Positions 1-6,673 of a stretch of DNA of 7,846 nt are shown here, piece after piece. How positions within the stretch are numbered: position 1 is the first letter of the stretch; every line of letters starts with the position of its first letter. The position numbers and the translations under genes were made by a program. The DNA is from DTU080 sp050945315 (GTDB taxonomy: Bacteria; Bacillota; Limnochordia; DTU080), in contig JBMNSS010000126.1 in NCBI GenBank assembly GCA_050945315.1, positions 1 through 7,846 on the forward strand. The letters are read 5' to 3'. Under the pieces are notes generated by a model that saw nothing but the letters and a program-made list of their open reading frames with translations, was not told the DNA's origin and made no database searches.

Positions 1-265
1 GGACACCGTGAGCGCCTGCTTCCAGGTACTTCAAAACGGGTTCCCGGCGCACCTCAGGGATACGCACGATGGGTGCCAACCCTGAACCCCGGCCGGCCAA
101 GATCATGTCTTCCGCCGTTTCGTAGCTGAAGGAACCGTGTTCACAATCCAGCACGACGAAGTCGAAGCCGGCTTCAGCCATGATGGGCATGACCGCGGGA
201 TTGCGCATGGACGTGATCATCGTACCAAGAGCCGTCCCATGTCGGGCCCAGATCTCATTGATCAT
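1..265 (-). CDS. HpcH/HpaI-family aldolase, N-terminal part (cut by window edge)
   Basis: This is the first 88 codons of a class II (metal-dependent) aldolase of the HpcH/HpaI family. The family cleaves 2-keto-3-deoxy sugar acids or related acids to pyruvate plus an aldehyde in the cytoplasm; known members act on ketodeoxy-glucarate, ketodeoxy-rhamnonate and 4-hydroxy-2-oxoheptanedioate. Read directly: an opening strand with GTMITS, the signature VVLDCEHG at about residues 37-44 whose His43 matches the family's catalytic/metal-site histidine, PIVRIPE at 65-71 whose Arg68 matches the substrate-binding arginine, and LEAGAHGV at the cut end, matching the usual 'LD.GA.GV' stretch. ATG 265 is chosen because AAAGGA (282-277) is then spaced normally; in-frame ATGs at 274 and 277 lie too close to it. 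It is the third gene of the minus-strand operon, 84 bp after the glycosidase-like gene. Family is confident; the exact substrate cannot be told. Confidence 0.88.
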   Translation of the reverse strand, partial: MINEIWARHGTALGTMITSMRNPAVMPIMAEAGFDFVVLDCEHGSFSYETAEDMILAGRGSGLAPIVRIPEVRREPVLKYLEAGAHGV

Positions 266-313
266 AACAGGCATCATCCTTTCGCACCAAGGCGGTGGCA
301 TTGCTCAACCGTT

Positions 314-347
314 CGTGTTCGACGTGCTTGTCGCATCGGCCAACACG
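314..347 (-). other. Inverted repeat between glycosidase-like gene and aldolase gene
   Basis: Just after the stop of the 952-residue gene, CGTGTT (347-342 on the minus strand) pairs with AACACG (319-314). Inside them CGAC and GTCG can form a second short stem with a 6-nt loop, leaving an 8-nt asymmetric bulge. No T-run follows, so this is not a convincing intrinsic terminator. It might protect the upstream message end or modestly lower expression of the aldolase gene, or be chance. Confidence 0.25.
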
Positions 348-349
348 CT

Positions 350-3208
350 TCAGAAACAGCTCGGTGCGCCGGCTTGCAGTTCGTTCACCAGCGGCCCGAA
401 ATAGCTGTACTTGGCATCCAGGTTGTTCAGCATGTCAATCAACAGTTCAACCAATCGGTCCCCGTCGCCCGCACCGACAAAAAGAGTCCGGCCGCCATCG
501 CGCAACTCGACCACACCGTCGGCCTCCGGTCCTGTCAAGGCGTCATCCAAGATGATCCGGGCCCGATCACCCGCGGGGGCGGGGACCTGACGCTCCATGC
601 GCCCCTGAAACTCGCCGGAGAAGGTGACCAGATGCCATTTTGATGCGCTGTCTTCATAGTAGACCTGCGGCGGAACCACCAGGGTGGCCCTGTCAAACAA
701 CACTCCGTCTGCCGCAAGAACGCCCTGACAGTCCGCGCGACATGCCTGGATGTAATCGGTGAAATACTTCTGCAACCGATACGCCGCATACAGCACCTTC
801 TCCGACGGATCATCAGGAAGCTTCACCATCGTCTGCGATCCGCCGGGCTGGGAGACGAAGGCAAAGGAAAGCAGGCTTTCCCGACTCAGGCGATAGCTGT
901 CTGACACATAACGGACCTCAAGGACATCACCCTCGCTCACTTTTTCCCTGAAAGTGTGTATTCCGTCGGAGCCTTGTATCACCACGTTGCGTCCGTTGAT
1001 CGTCACTCGCGACAGAGAGTATCCCAACGGGGGATCGACGAAGAACGTGACTGTTTGGGGTGAGGTCCGATCAAACTCCACACGAGTCGTGACCGACGCC
1101 AGATCCTCCGCTTGGCTCACCCACGCCCCGATGACGGCATCGCCGGCGACTGGGAGAAGGCCCAGTGCGGCCCGCCCGACGAAGTATTCGCGGGAGGGGA
1201 TCGCCACACTGAGGCGTGTCACGCGGTCTTGCACGACGTTGTACAAGGCCGTGCCGTCAAAATGGGTGAACAGATACTCCGTATCGCCCAAATAGGGATT
1301 GTCCACCGACAACTCACCCTCGAACGGGACCGTGGTCCCGTTGCCGACCGTGACGTAGCTGCGCCCGGCGCGGCCGTAGCGGCTGTACCACAACTGAGAA
1401 GCACCGCAGATCGCCGGCACCGGCTGACGGCCCGCCCTGATCAGCTCAACCAGCATGGGCATTACCCTACCTAACGGCGGCACGCCTTGCACGTAAGCCG
1501 ATCCGTTCGGCAGGACCCCCAGCTCTATGCTCTTGAGGATAAGATAATCCACCTTGCCCAGGAAAGCCTCTTTCAGTGCCTCGGGGCCATAGGCTCGACT
1601 GAGCGGAGCTTCGTGATCCCAGTCTCTCCACCAGGACAATGTCTTTTGGCCAAAGCGCGATCTCAAATGCTCGGGGCGCATGCCATGAGTCGTACCCCAA
1701 GGAGCGGCCTCGAACATGGCCGCGTCCGAGCGAACAAGGGTCATGTAGACACCGTCAGCGCTCGGATTGGCGACGATCAGCATGGGACGACCGTCTTTTT
1801 CCAAACTGCGGGCGTACTCCATCAACAGAGCAATGCCTACACCCTCGTCGACAAAGACACCCCGCTCATCGTAGGCCCGACCCGGCGCCTCCGTCACACC
1901 TTGTGTGTCGTCGGCGTACACCCGGATGCCCCCGCCCGAAACATCGAAGGCAAAACCCTGCATGTCGAGTTCTTCAACCACCAACCTCATGTCCTCCCGC
2001 AACACTTCGGCATATCCGTTGCCGAACGGAAAGACACGGCATGTGGTATCGTAACCGGTCACATAGCCCACCTTGGTGACGAGCCGCCCCTCTTCATCTT
2101 TGAGACACGCCTCAGGATACAGCCGTTGCGCCAGCTGCTCTTCCACCCAGATACCCGAAGGCACGTAAAACAGCATGGCCACGCCGGAATTGACCCCGCC
2201 CCGGAAGACATCCTTGCGCCATTGGTGGAACTGCTCGTAGCCGAAAGCTCTGTTGCCCGTGATCGGGCTCGGCGGCCTGTAGTTCCAGAACTCACGGTGA
2301 CCGTAGATGTCACCGGTTCGCTTAAACGGCGCGTACTCCCATTCCCAGCCCGAATACGTTCGACGGTACATGCCGGGATTGCTTCTGTTCCAGGCCGAAC
2401 TCCTCGCTCCGGCGAGTGTCAGCCGGGTATCGGCTTCTGCCGGAAGAGCAAATGCGTGCGGGAACTCATCACAGTAACGTTGCAGCACGGCAAGATGGCC
2501 GTACTTGCCGTCAACGGCGCCGAGGACAAACTCAACTTGTTCAGTGGACCCGGGATCAACCACGATACGGGTGACATACTCGAGTTCAGCACGCAGCCGG
2601 TCGACCGAAGTGACGGAGGAACACAGATAGGAGAGTAGCTGCATGGGCTCGATTCCTACAAACACTCCGGCCCCCGGCGTCAACAGGGCGGCGGCGGGAA
2701 ACACCGCCGGCAGAGTATCATGCTTGTGGGTCAGGCCGGGCCGCCCGGCAACGATGTTCAGGCCGTCCCAGAAGTGCCAGTCCGCGGCAAGGGACAGATC
2801 AAGGCTGACCCCCGGCTCAAGCCAACGCTGTTGCTCTCCTTCGTTGGTGAAAGACAAGACCAGCGACAGATGCCCTGCCCGCGGCAGCAGGCGGGCACTC
2901 ATGGCGAGCCCGTCGGACAACGTCCACTGAGCCTGACGCCCTGAGTCATCGGCCTTGCCGTCAATCAGCCTGAGTTGTCGATTCTCCTTACCGTCGCGCA
3001 AAACCAGAGATCCCCTCGCTTGGGTGATACCGGGAGGCAGATCTGACAGAATGAGCGTCCCCAGATGACCCGAGGCGAGAACCTCGGGTCGGGAATCAAG
3101 AACCATGCTGACAGTCGCCACTTGTCCGAAGCTTTCCGGTGCGCCCAAGGCGGCGACAAATGCCAGGAGCACAACCAGAGTGCGGGTTGCTATCATCGTC
3201 TGACGCAA
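350..3208 (-). CDS. Large exported glycoside hydrolase-like protein, uncharacterised
   Basis: A 952-residue predicted secreted protein. TTG 3208 is preferred as start because GGAGG at 3221-3217 lies 8 nt upstream; a TTG two codons earlier would leave only 2 nt. A signal peptide is clear: basic N-terminus, hydrophobic stretch TLVVLLAFVAALG, cleavage near residue 22-28. Numbering from TTG 3208, residues about 30-255 look like a beta-sandwich. About 265-640 look like a TIM barrel, with strand-like pieces GVAMLFYVPSG (342-352), GFAFDVSGGG (418-427), PMLIVANPS (475-483), AAMFEAAPWG (496-505) and VDYLILKS (553-560). About 640-770 are beta-rich. About 790-940 resemble the small alpha/beta domain seen beside GH20/GH67 catalytic domains: a helix like SEKVLYAAYRLQKYF, then LFVGAGDGDRLVELLIDML. 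Asp422 and Glu500 are my best guesses for active-site acids by strand position. No family name can be given from sequence alone. It follows the carbohydrate-binding-like gene by 43 bp, so both are probably exported together. Confidence 0.8.
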   Translation of the reverse strand: MRQTMIATRTLVVLLAFVAALGAPESFGQVATVSMVLDSRPEVLASGHLGTLILSDLPPGITQARGSLVLRDGKENRQLRLIDGKADDSGRQAQWTLSDGLAMSARLLPRAGHLSLVLSFTNEGEQQRWLEPGVSLDLSLAADWHFWDGLNIVAGRPGLTHKHDTLPAVFPAAALLTPGAGVFVGIEPMQLLSYLCSSVTSVDRLRAELEYVTRIVVDPGSTEQVEFVLGAVDGKYGHLAVLQRYCDEFPHAFALPAEADTRLTLAGARSSAWNRSNPGMYRRTYSGWEWEYAPFKRTGDIYGHREFWNYRPPSPITGNRAFGYEQFHQWRKDVFRGGVNSGVAMLFYVPSGIWVEEQLAQRLYPEACLKDEEGRLVTKVGYVTGYDTTCRVFPFGNGYAEVLREDMRLVVEELDMQGFAFDVSGGGIRVYADDTQGVTEAPGRAYDERGVFVDEGVGIALLMEYARSLEKDGRPMLIVANPSADGVYMTLVRSDAAMFEAAPWGTTHGMRPEHLRSRFGQKTLSWWRDWDHEAPLSRAYGPEALKEAFLGKVDYLILKSIELGVLPNGSAYVQGVPPLGRVMPMLVELIRAGRQPVPAICGASQLWYSRYGRAGRSYVTVGNGTTVPFEGELSVDNPYLGDTEYLFTHFDGTALYNVVQDRVTRLSVAIPSREYFVGRAALGLLPVAGDAVIGAWVSQAEDLASVTTRVEFDRTSPQTVTFFVDPPLGYSLSRVTINGRNVVIQGSDGIHTFREKVSEGDVLEVRYVSDSYRLSRESLLSFAFVSQPGGSQTMVKLPDDPSEKVLYAAYRLQKYFTDYIQACRADCQGVLAADGVLFDRATLVVPPQVYYEDSASKWHLVTFSGEFQGRMERQVPAPAGDRARIILDDALTGPEADGVVELRDGGRTLFVGAGDGDRLVELLIDMLNNLDAKYSYFGPLVNELQAGAPSCF

Positions 3209-3216
3209 AGGCAATA

Positions 3217-3221
3217 CCTCC
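3217..3221 (-). promoter_or_regulatory. Ribosome binding site deciding the TTG start at 3208
   Basis: A perfect GGAGG on the minus strand lies 8 nt before TTG 3208. It makes TTG 3208 a better start than TTG 3214 (2 nt away) or the ATG four codons downstream of TTG 3208 (20 nt away). Confidence 0.75.
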
Positions 3222-3251
3222 CGTCTCCAATCTTTCTGAGCCTATTGCTCT

Positions 3252-4106
3252 CTAGCGCGGATAGCGCACCTCGAATGCGTCTCCTCGCTCATCAGTGACG
3301 ACAACCGTGTAGCCGGTGACGTCGGCGGCCACCTGAAGAGTGTGCGACCAAGTCCGGGCGGATTGCCTGAGTTGACCGGTGTCATAGACCGACCGGCCGA
3401 AATCGTCCAATATCTCAACTCTTTGAATGCCGCTTCCTTGCTCGGCAGCCGTCACTTCCACGGACATATCCACCCAAGGAATGCCAAGATACAGCTGGTC
3501 AAGCCAGATCTTGCCAGGCATCGGATTGTTGTACAACGTCAGGATGAGGCGCAAAGCAGTGACACTGTCGGCATTGGTGAAGTACATGCGCGCCCGCTGC
3601 CAGTCAACACCGACCGACCCCTCCAAAAGCTCGCCCTCGACAAACGTGGGATAGAGGGGATGCTCGGCGGCGGCAGTCAAATACAGCCGACGATTGTCGT
3701 AGACCAGCTTCCGGTTGTCGTCATAGCCCATGGCATACATGAGAACTTTCCCGCTTTCCATCTTGACGGCCGTGCTGAACAGAAGGCTCTCATGTGGCTC
3801 AACCGCGATGTCGTATTGCCGCCAAGACCCCGTTAAGTCACCCCTGACACTGGACAGATAGAGGCTTTTTTGACCGCGGAAAGCATCGTCGCTCCACAGG
3901 CATTCCACCTCGCCCGGTCGGGCGCCGCTGTTGCGCCAACCCTCAGGGCTCGACGTTCCCTCCTCAACATCGGGGTTGACCAGACGATTGGTCGCCCCCA
4001 GTTCGGGTTGGACGGTCACTGTGACATTCATCGCCGTTGCCCCTGCGCACAAGCAAACAACCAGGGCCATCATTGCCATACACGTCCGGATGTCGCGTCT
4101 TTTCAT
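3252..4106 (-). CDS. Exported carbohydrate-binding-like beta-sandwich protein
   Basis: A 284-residue predicted secreted protein, first gene of the minus-strand operon. ATG 4106 is chosen because GGAGG (4119-4115) lies 8 nt upstream; the frame stays open five codons further to a TTG that overlaps that ribosome site. The N-terminus MKRRDIRTCMAMMALVVCLC continues to AGATA, a typical signal peptide with likely cleavage after ATA at about residue 25. No good lipobox is present. Residues about 40-210 have the look of CBM4/9/16/22-type galactose-binding-like modules: NRLVNPDVEEG then PEGW at the start, alternating strands, and GKIWLDQLYLG at the end, where such modules commonly have an 'I.(L/F)D' strand. 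Residues about 211-284 form a second small beta-rich part (VDMSVEVTAAEQGSGIQRVEIL). No catalytic motif is seen. The likely role is binding a glycan outside the cell or assisting the following glycosidase-like protein. The fold guess is moderate and the ligand unknown. Confidence 0.78.
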   Translation of the reverse strand: MKRRDIRTCMAMMALVVCLCAGATAMNVTVTVQPELGATNRLVNPDVEEGTSSPEGWRNSGARPGEVECLWSDDAFRGQKSLYLSSVRGDLTGSWRQYDIAVEPHESLLFSTAVKMESGKVLMYAMGYDDNRKLVYDNRRLYLTAAAEHPLYPTFVEGELLEGSVGVDWQRARMYFTNADSVTALRLILTLYNNPMPGKIWLDQLYLGIPWVDMSVEVTAAEQGSGIQRVEILDDFGRSVYDTGQLRQSARTWSHTLQVAADVTGYTVVVTDERGDAFEVRYPR

Positions 4107-4114
4107 GGTTCTGA

Positions 4115-4119
4115 CCTCC
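4115..4119 (-). promoter_or_regulatory. Ribosome binding site deciding the ATG start at 4106
   Basis: A perfect GGAGG on the minus strand, 8 nt before ATG 4106. It shows that the in-frame TTG at 4121, which overlaps the site, is not the start. Confidence 0.8.
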
Positions 4120-4139
4120 AATCATGTGTTGTGTCGCCT

Positions 4140-4152
4140 GATCGAATCGATC
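4140..4152. promoter_or_regulatory. 13-bp odd palindrome, possible regulator half of a double site
   Basis: GATCGA-A-TCGATC is a perfect inverted repeat around a central A, about 35 bp before the ATG of the carbohydrate-binding-like gene. It contains GAATCGAT (4144-4151), repeated exactly 13 bp away at 4157-4164 inside the adjacent 12-bp palindrome. The two may be one tandem operator. The protein that binds is unknown. Confidence 0.4.
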
Positions 4153-4155
4153 TAT

Positions 4156-4167
4156 TGAATCGATTCA
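4156..4167. promoter_or_regulatory. Candidate LacI-family operator, 12-bp palindrome TGAATCGATTCA
   Basis: A perfect even palindrome with a central CG. LacI-family repressors usually bind even palindromes with CG in the middle, into which the hinge-helix leucine inserts. The LacI-family protein in this window keeps that hinge motif (YARAL). The site lies 50-61 bp before the minus-strand operon's first ATG and about 200 bp before the divergent gene, where an operator for the operon would be expected. Binding is inferred. Confidence 0.5.
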
Positions 4168-4206
4168 CTGCGATGATTGCCCGCTCTGAACCCGATCTCC
4201 TCCGTA

Positions 4207-4225
4207 GTGCGGCGAAAATCCGCAC
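4207..4225. promoter_or_regulatory. Inverted repeat GTGCGG-7-CCGCAC in the divergent control region
   Basis: Perfect 6-bp arms separated by a 7-nt A-rich spacer (cgaaaat), a shape typical of a dimeric regulator site. It shares the TGCGG core with the palindrome 35 bp to the right (centre to centre) and lies midway between the divergent genes. It could instead fold as an RNA hairpin in the minus-strand leader if transcription starts upstream of it. Confidence 0.35.
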
Positions 4226-4243
4226 AAATCGGCTTGCGGGTAT

Positions 4244-4258
4244 GTGCCGCTGCGGCAC
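4244..4258. promoter_or_regulatory. 15-bp palindrome GTGCCGC-T-GCGGCAC
   Basis: Perfect 7-bp arms around one central base. TGCGG occurs three times between 4208 and 4255, and CCGCA once more in reverse. It could be a regulator site for the plus-strand gene, or a short RNA hairpin. The rest of 4107-4365 shows no promoter good enough to call on either strand. Confidence 0.35.
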
Positions 4259-4365
4259 GGCTTAGCAGTATACGTGCCTGGCGCCCGAGTCAGAGATCAT
4301 ACAGTTGAGACATAAACGTGCCTTAAAGCGCCCGCAGCAGGAGATTTCGGTGAAGCGGGGGAATT

Positions 4366-6567
4366 ATGTCTGGACGAACGAACCGATTCAGTCGTCCTCG
4401 TCGGGCGATAGGAGATGAGAATCGAGTGGTTAATGTGACAGGGGCATACTCAGCCCACCTTCAACCAACGCAAGAGACCTGGGGACTTAGTCTGCCGCCA
4501 ACGGGCGTGTCCAGACGTGTCAGCAGACGCTTCAACATACAAGGATCCGAGACGCTGGCCGACATCACGGGCCCGGGGTGTATTCGCCGTATCTGGGTGA
4601 CCGGTCGCGGCATTGGGCGGGAGCTGGTCCTGCGGATCTACTTTGACGGTGCATCGGTACCCCACGTGGAGGCGCCTCTGGCCGATTTTTTCGGGATCAT
4701 GCACGACAAATCGGAGTGCAACCGCGACGGAGAGAATCCGGAAAGAGCCGCCTACACCATCAACACGCCGTTTTTGGCCTCGAAGCCTCACAACGGCTTT
4801 ACCTGCTATTTTCCCATGCCCTTCGCCCATTCCGCTAAGATTACCGTCGACAACGACTCGGAGCGGCCTTCGCGCCTGTACTACATCATAGACTGGCATG
4901 AGTACCCTGATCAGGAGTTGACCGAGCCTATGCGGTTTTGCGCCCGGTGGCGCAGAGAGGCCCCGGTACCGGACTATCAGGATGATTTTCTGATACTTGA
5001 CGCAGACGGTCCGGGTCGCCTGGTTGGTTTTGTGCACAGCGTGGATATGCTGCACAGCCGGCATATTATGCGCTGGAGCCATGCCGGTTCCGACAATATC
5101 TACATCGACGGCGAAGGACCCTTCCCGGCGTTTTTGAGGGGTATCGGAGGAGAAGACACCTTCGGCACGTCCTATGGCGGCCACTGCTACCCTGCGCAGT
5201 CATCCGTTTTCTCCGACATGCCGTATTACCGACAAAAAAACGCCGAAAACACCGACCTGCAGCAGATGGTGGGCTATCGATTCTTCGTCCATGACGAGAT
5301 CCGTTTTGACAAGTCTATCCACCTCCGCTTCGGGGCGCGGGCTCATGACGTGGCGACCACGGTATACTGGTATTCCGCGGCCCCGGTGCATCCCTATGTG
5401 GCCGTGCCCCCGTATCCGCAGAGACTGCCGGGAAAAAGCCCCGGCAGAGCCTACGACCTGCCCCTGCGGGATACCGGCCATTGGTTCATCAGCGGACCTT
5501 TTCCGTGTCCGGTCGACTGGGATCTGCCCCAGACCGGCCCGGATGCCGACCGGTCACTCCATGGCCGGCCTTGGCGCAGACGCGCCGCTTTGCGGTCGTT
5601 TGTTGACTTCAACCATGTCTTCCGCCCCGTACCGTCGAATGACAACAGTGCCACGCTCACTGACGTGGCCGCCGTCGCCGCCTGCGAGCTGCACACGGCT
5701 CAACCAACCAGGGCCACACTGACCTTTGGCTGGGACGACACGTTGAGATTCCGACTCAACGGTGCCCCTGCCGTTGATCTCGGCCATCACCCGCATTTCC
5801 GCTCTCAATCGATTGAGGTGGACCTTCACAAAGGCAGCAACCGTCTTGTCGTCTTGCTCACTAACACCACGGGGCTTTCGTGCGGAGGCTGGAGTTTCTC
5901 ATTCGGTGCCGTGACGGAATCAGGAGAGCGCCTGATCCCTCAGGCATTGTGGCCCGCCACGGAGAGCAAAGACGGGCAGGTACTTAATCTGCACTTTGCC
6001 GCAGGTGAGTTTGAGCCTCTGCCTGATTACCGGGTCTTTGTGCCGCCATACGCGGAAGAGCCGAAGGCACGCAGCTTTCCAAAGGAACTTGACATCATCT
6101 GCAGCCCGCAGACCGAGACATTTCCCAGTCCTTTGGGCCCTGTCTCGGTAACGGTTGCGGCCGGCGAAAACACCGGTCTTGGATTTCGCTGGCGCGATCC
6201 TGTTGTGGCGGGCCCCATGCAACCGCGGTCGGCCTTGGTCAGAGGCGAAGTGCGGGCCAATGCTCACCCGGAGGGTGAAGCCGTCTCACTCGAGCTGACA
6301 TTGGCCGGACTGCCCCCGGGCGAGTACGATCTTGTCACGTTCCATCACTGCCATACGAACGGCGAGCAACTCAAGCCGGTGCAAGTCTTTGTAAACGGGC
6401 GGGAGACCGAAAGAGACGGATGGCAGAGCACCGGTCTCAATCCCGATGAAATAGGCGAGATTGCCCTGAGAATCGTGGGTGGTGCACCCGTTCGCGTCGT
6501 TTATACCGCTGAATCCGCCGTCGTCCTCAACGGCTTTCGACTTCGTTTACGTAAGTGCCCAAACTAG
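4366..6567 (+). CDS. DUF2961 (GH172-type) glycoside hydrolase with two extra beta-rich modules
   Basis: A 733-residue protein whose N-terminal half belongs to DUF2961, now glycoside hydrolase family GH172. Characterised members act on alpha-D-fructofuranosides or D-arabinofuranosides. Read directly: LADITGPGCIRRIWVT (64-79), ELVLRIYFDG (86-95), PLADFFG (104-110), then FLRGIGGEDTFGTSYGG (256-272), the family's 'GTGTEDYF'-like block, with Glu263 the likely nucleophile. YRFFVHDEIRFDKSIHL (304-320) matches the usual 'YR..I.DPI.F..S'. No glutamate occurs from 264 to 293. After the jelly-roll (to about 340), residues 370-520 form a 'W.I.GPFP...FGWDDTLRFRLNG...NRLVVLLTN' beta-sandwich. Residues about 575-733 form another, with LAGLPPGEYDLVTFH and VQVFVNG. 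No signal peptide is seen, so it is probably cytoplasmic. ATG 4366 has a weak, close purine run; GTG 4426 after AGGAG (4410-4414) is an alternative start that removes an arginine-rich leader. Family is confident; substrate unknown. Confidence 0.85.
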   Translation: MSGRTNRFSRPRRAIGDENRVVNVTGAYSAHLQPTQETWGLSLPPTGVSRRVSRRFNIQGSETLADITGPGCIRRIWVTGRGIGRELVLRIYFDGASVPHVEAPLADFFGIMHDKSECNRDGENPERAAYTINTPFLASKPHNGFTCYFPMPFAHSAKITVDNDSERPSRLYYIIDWHEYPDQELTEPMRFCARWRREAPVPDYQDDFLILDADGPGRLVGFVHSVDMLHSRHIMRWSHAGSDNIYIDGEGPFPAFLRGIGGEDTFGTSYGGHCYPAQSSVFSDMPYYRQKNAENTDLQQMVGYRFFVHDEIRFDKSIHLRFGARAHDVATTVYWYSAAPVHPYVAVPPYPQRLPGKSPGRAYDLPLRDTGHWFISGPFPCPVDWDLPQTGPDADRSLHGRPWRRRAALRSFVDFNHVFRPVPSNDNSATLTDVAAVAACELHTAQPTRATLTFGWDDTLRFRLNGAPAVDLGHHPHFRSQSIEVDLHKGSNRLVVLLTNTTGLSCGGWSFSFGAVTESGERLIPQALWPATESKDGQVLNLHFAAGEFEPLPDYRVFVPPYAEEPKARSFPKELDIICSPQTETFPSPLGPVSVTVAAGENTGLGFRWRDPVVAGPMQPRSALVRGEVRANAHPEGEAVSLELTLAGLPPGEYDLVTFHHCHTNGEQLKPVQVFVNGRETERDGWQSTGLNPDEIGEIALRIVGGAPVRVVYTAESAVVLNGFRLRLRKCPN
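5804..5817. promoter_or_regulatory. Intragenic 14-bp palindrome resembling the promoter-region operator
   Basis: CTCAATCGATTGAG is a perfect even palindrome with central CG inside the GH172-type gene. Its inner 12 bases differ from the control-region palindrome at 4156-4167 only at one symmetric pair (TCAATCGATTGA against TGAATCGATTCA). It could be an auxiliary operator allowing looping, as in lac. About half a 14-bp palindrome is expected by chance in a window this size, so it may be coincidence. Confidence 0.3.
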
Positions 6568-6576
6568 GCCCTTCCA

Positions 6577-6605
6577 TTGGTTTGTAGGGCATGCTTTGCT
6601 ACAAT
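6577..6605 (+). promoter_or_regulatory. Sigma70-like promoter for the LacI-family gene
   Basis: TTGGTT (6577-6582) and TACAAT (6600-6605) are separated by exactly 17 bp, in the gap after the GH172-type gene. The -10 matches TATAAT at 5 of 6 bases and the -35 matches TTGACA at 3 of 6. Transcription would start near 6612 and give a leader of about 60 nt. The repressor could thus be made separately from the gene before it. No terminator is visible between the two genes, so read-through is also likely. Confidence 0.5.
6582..6604. promoter_or_regulatory. Inverted repeat TTGTAG-11-CTACAA overlapping the lacI promoter
   Basis: Perfect 6-bp arms overlap the end of the -35 and most of the -10 of the proposed lacI promoter. 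The position suits an autoregulatory site, but the spacing and odd centre do not resemble the CG-centred palindromes elsewhere in the locus. A regulator other than the local LacI protein, or chance, is possible. Confidence 0.3.
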
Positions 6606-6656
6606 GATGATAGTGTGGGGCGCTCAGCATATGGTGCCGATCGCCCTACTCCATCC

Positions 6657-6662
6657 GGAGGG
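6657..6662 (+). promoter_or_regulatory. Ribosome binding site for the lacI-type TTG start
   Basis: GGAGGG lies 11 nt before TTG 6674. That is slightly long but is the only strong site nearby. Together with the typical LacI-family opening 'ATI.DVA' straight after the TTG, it supports this start. Confidence 0.6.
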
Positions 6663-6673
6663 AAGTTCAAAGA

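Noticed and set aside
1487..2638. Open frame of 383 codons on the plus strand, inside the 952-residue gene
   Set aside because: It lies wholly antisense to a gene with a signal peptide, good ribosome site and protein-like composition. Its own translation is rich in Arg, His and Pro with no domain pattern. Long antisense frames are common in GC-rich genes.
4261..4290. TATACT/TATACG-like -10 boxes in the divergent control region
   Set aside because: No -35 with acceptable sequence is found at 16-18 bp on either strand, so no promoter is called there.
4450..5184. Minus-strand open frame of 244 codons opposite the GH172-type gene
   Set aside because: It is antisense to clearly recognisable DUF2961 motifs and shows no ribosome site or recognisable domain.
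6618..6646. GGGCG…CGCCC hairpin in the lacI leader
   Set aside because: The stem is only five pairs with a loop of about 19 nt and shows no T-run or conserved riboswitch-like core, so chance is the simplest explanation.
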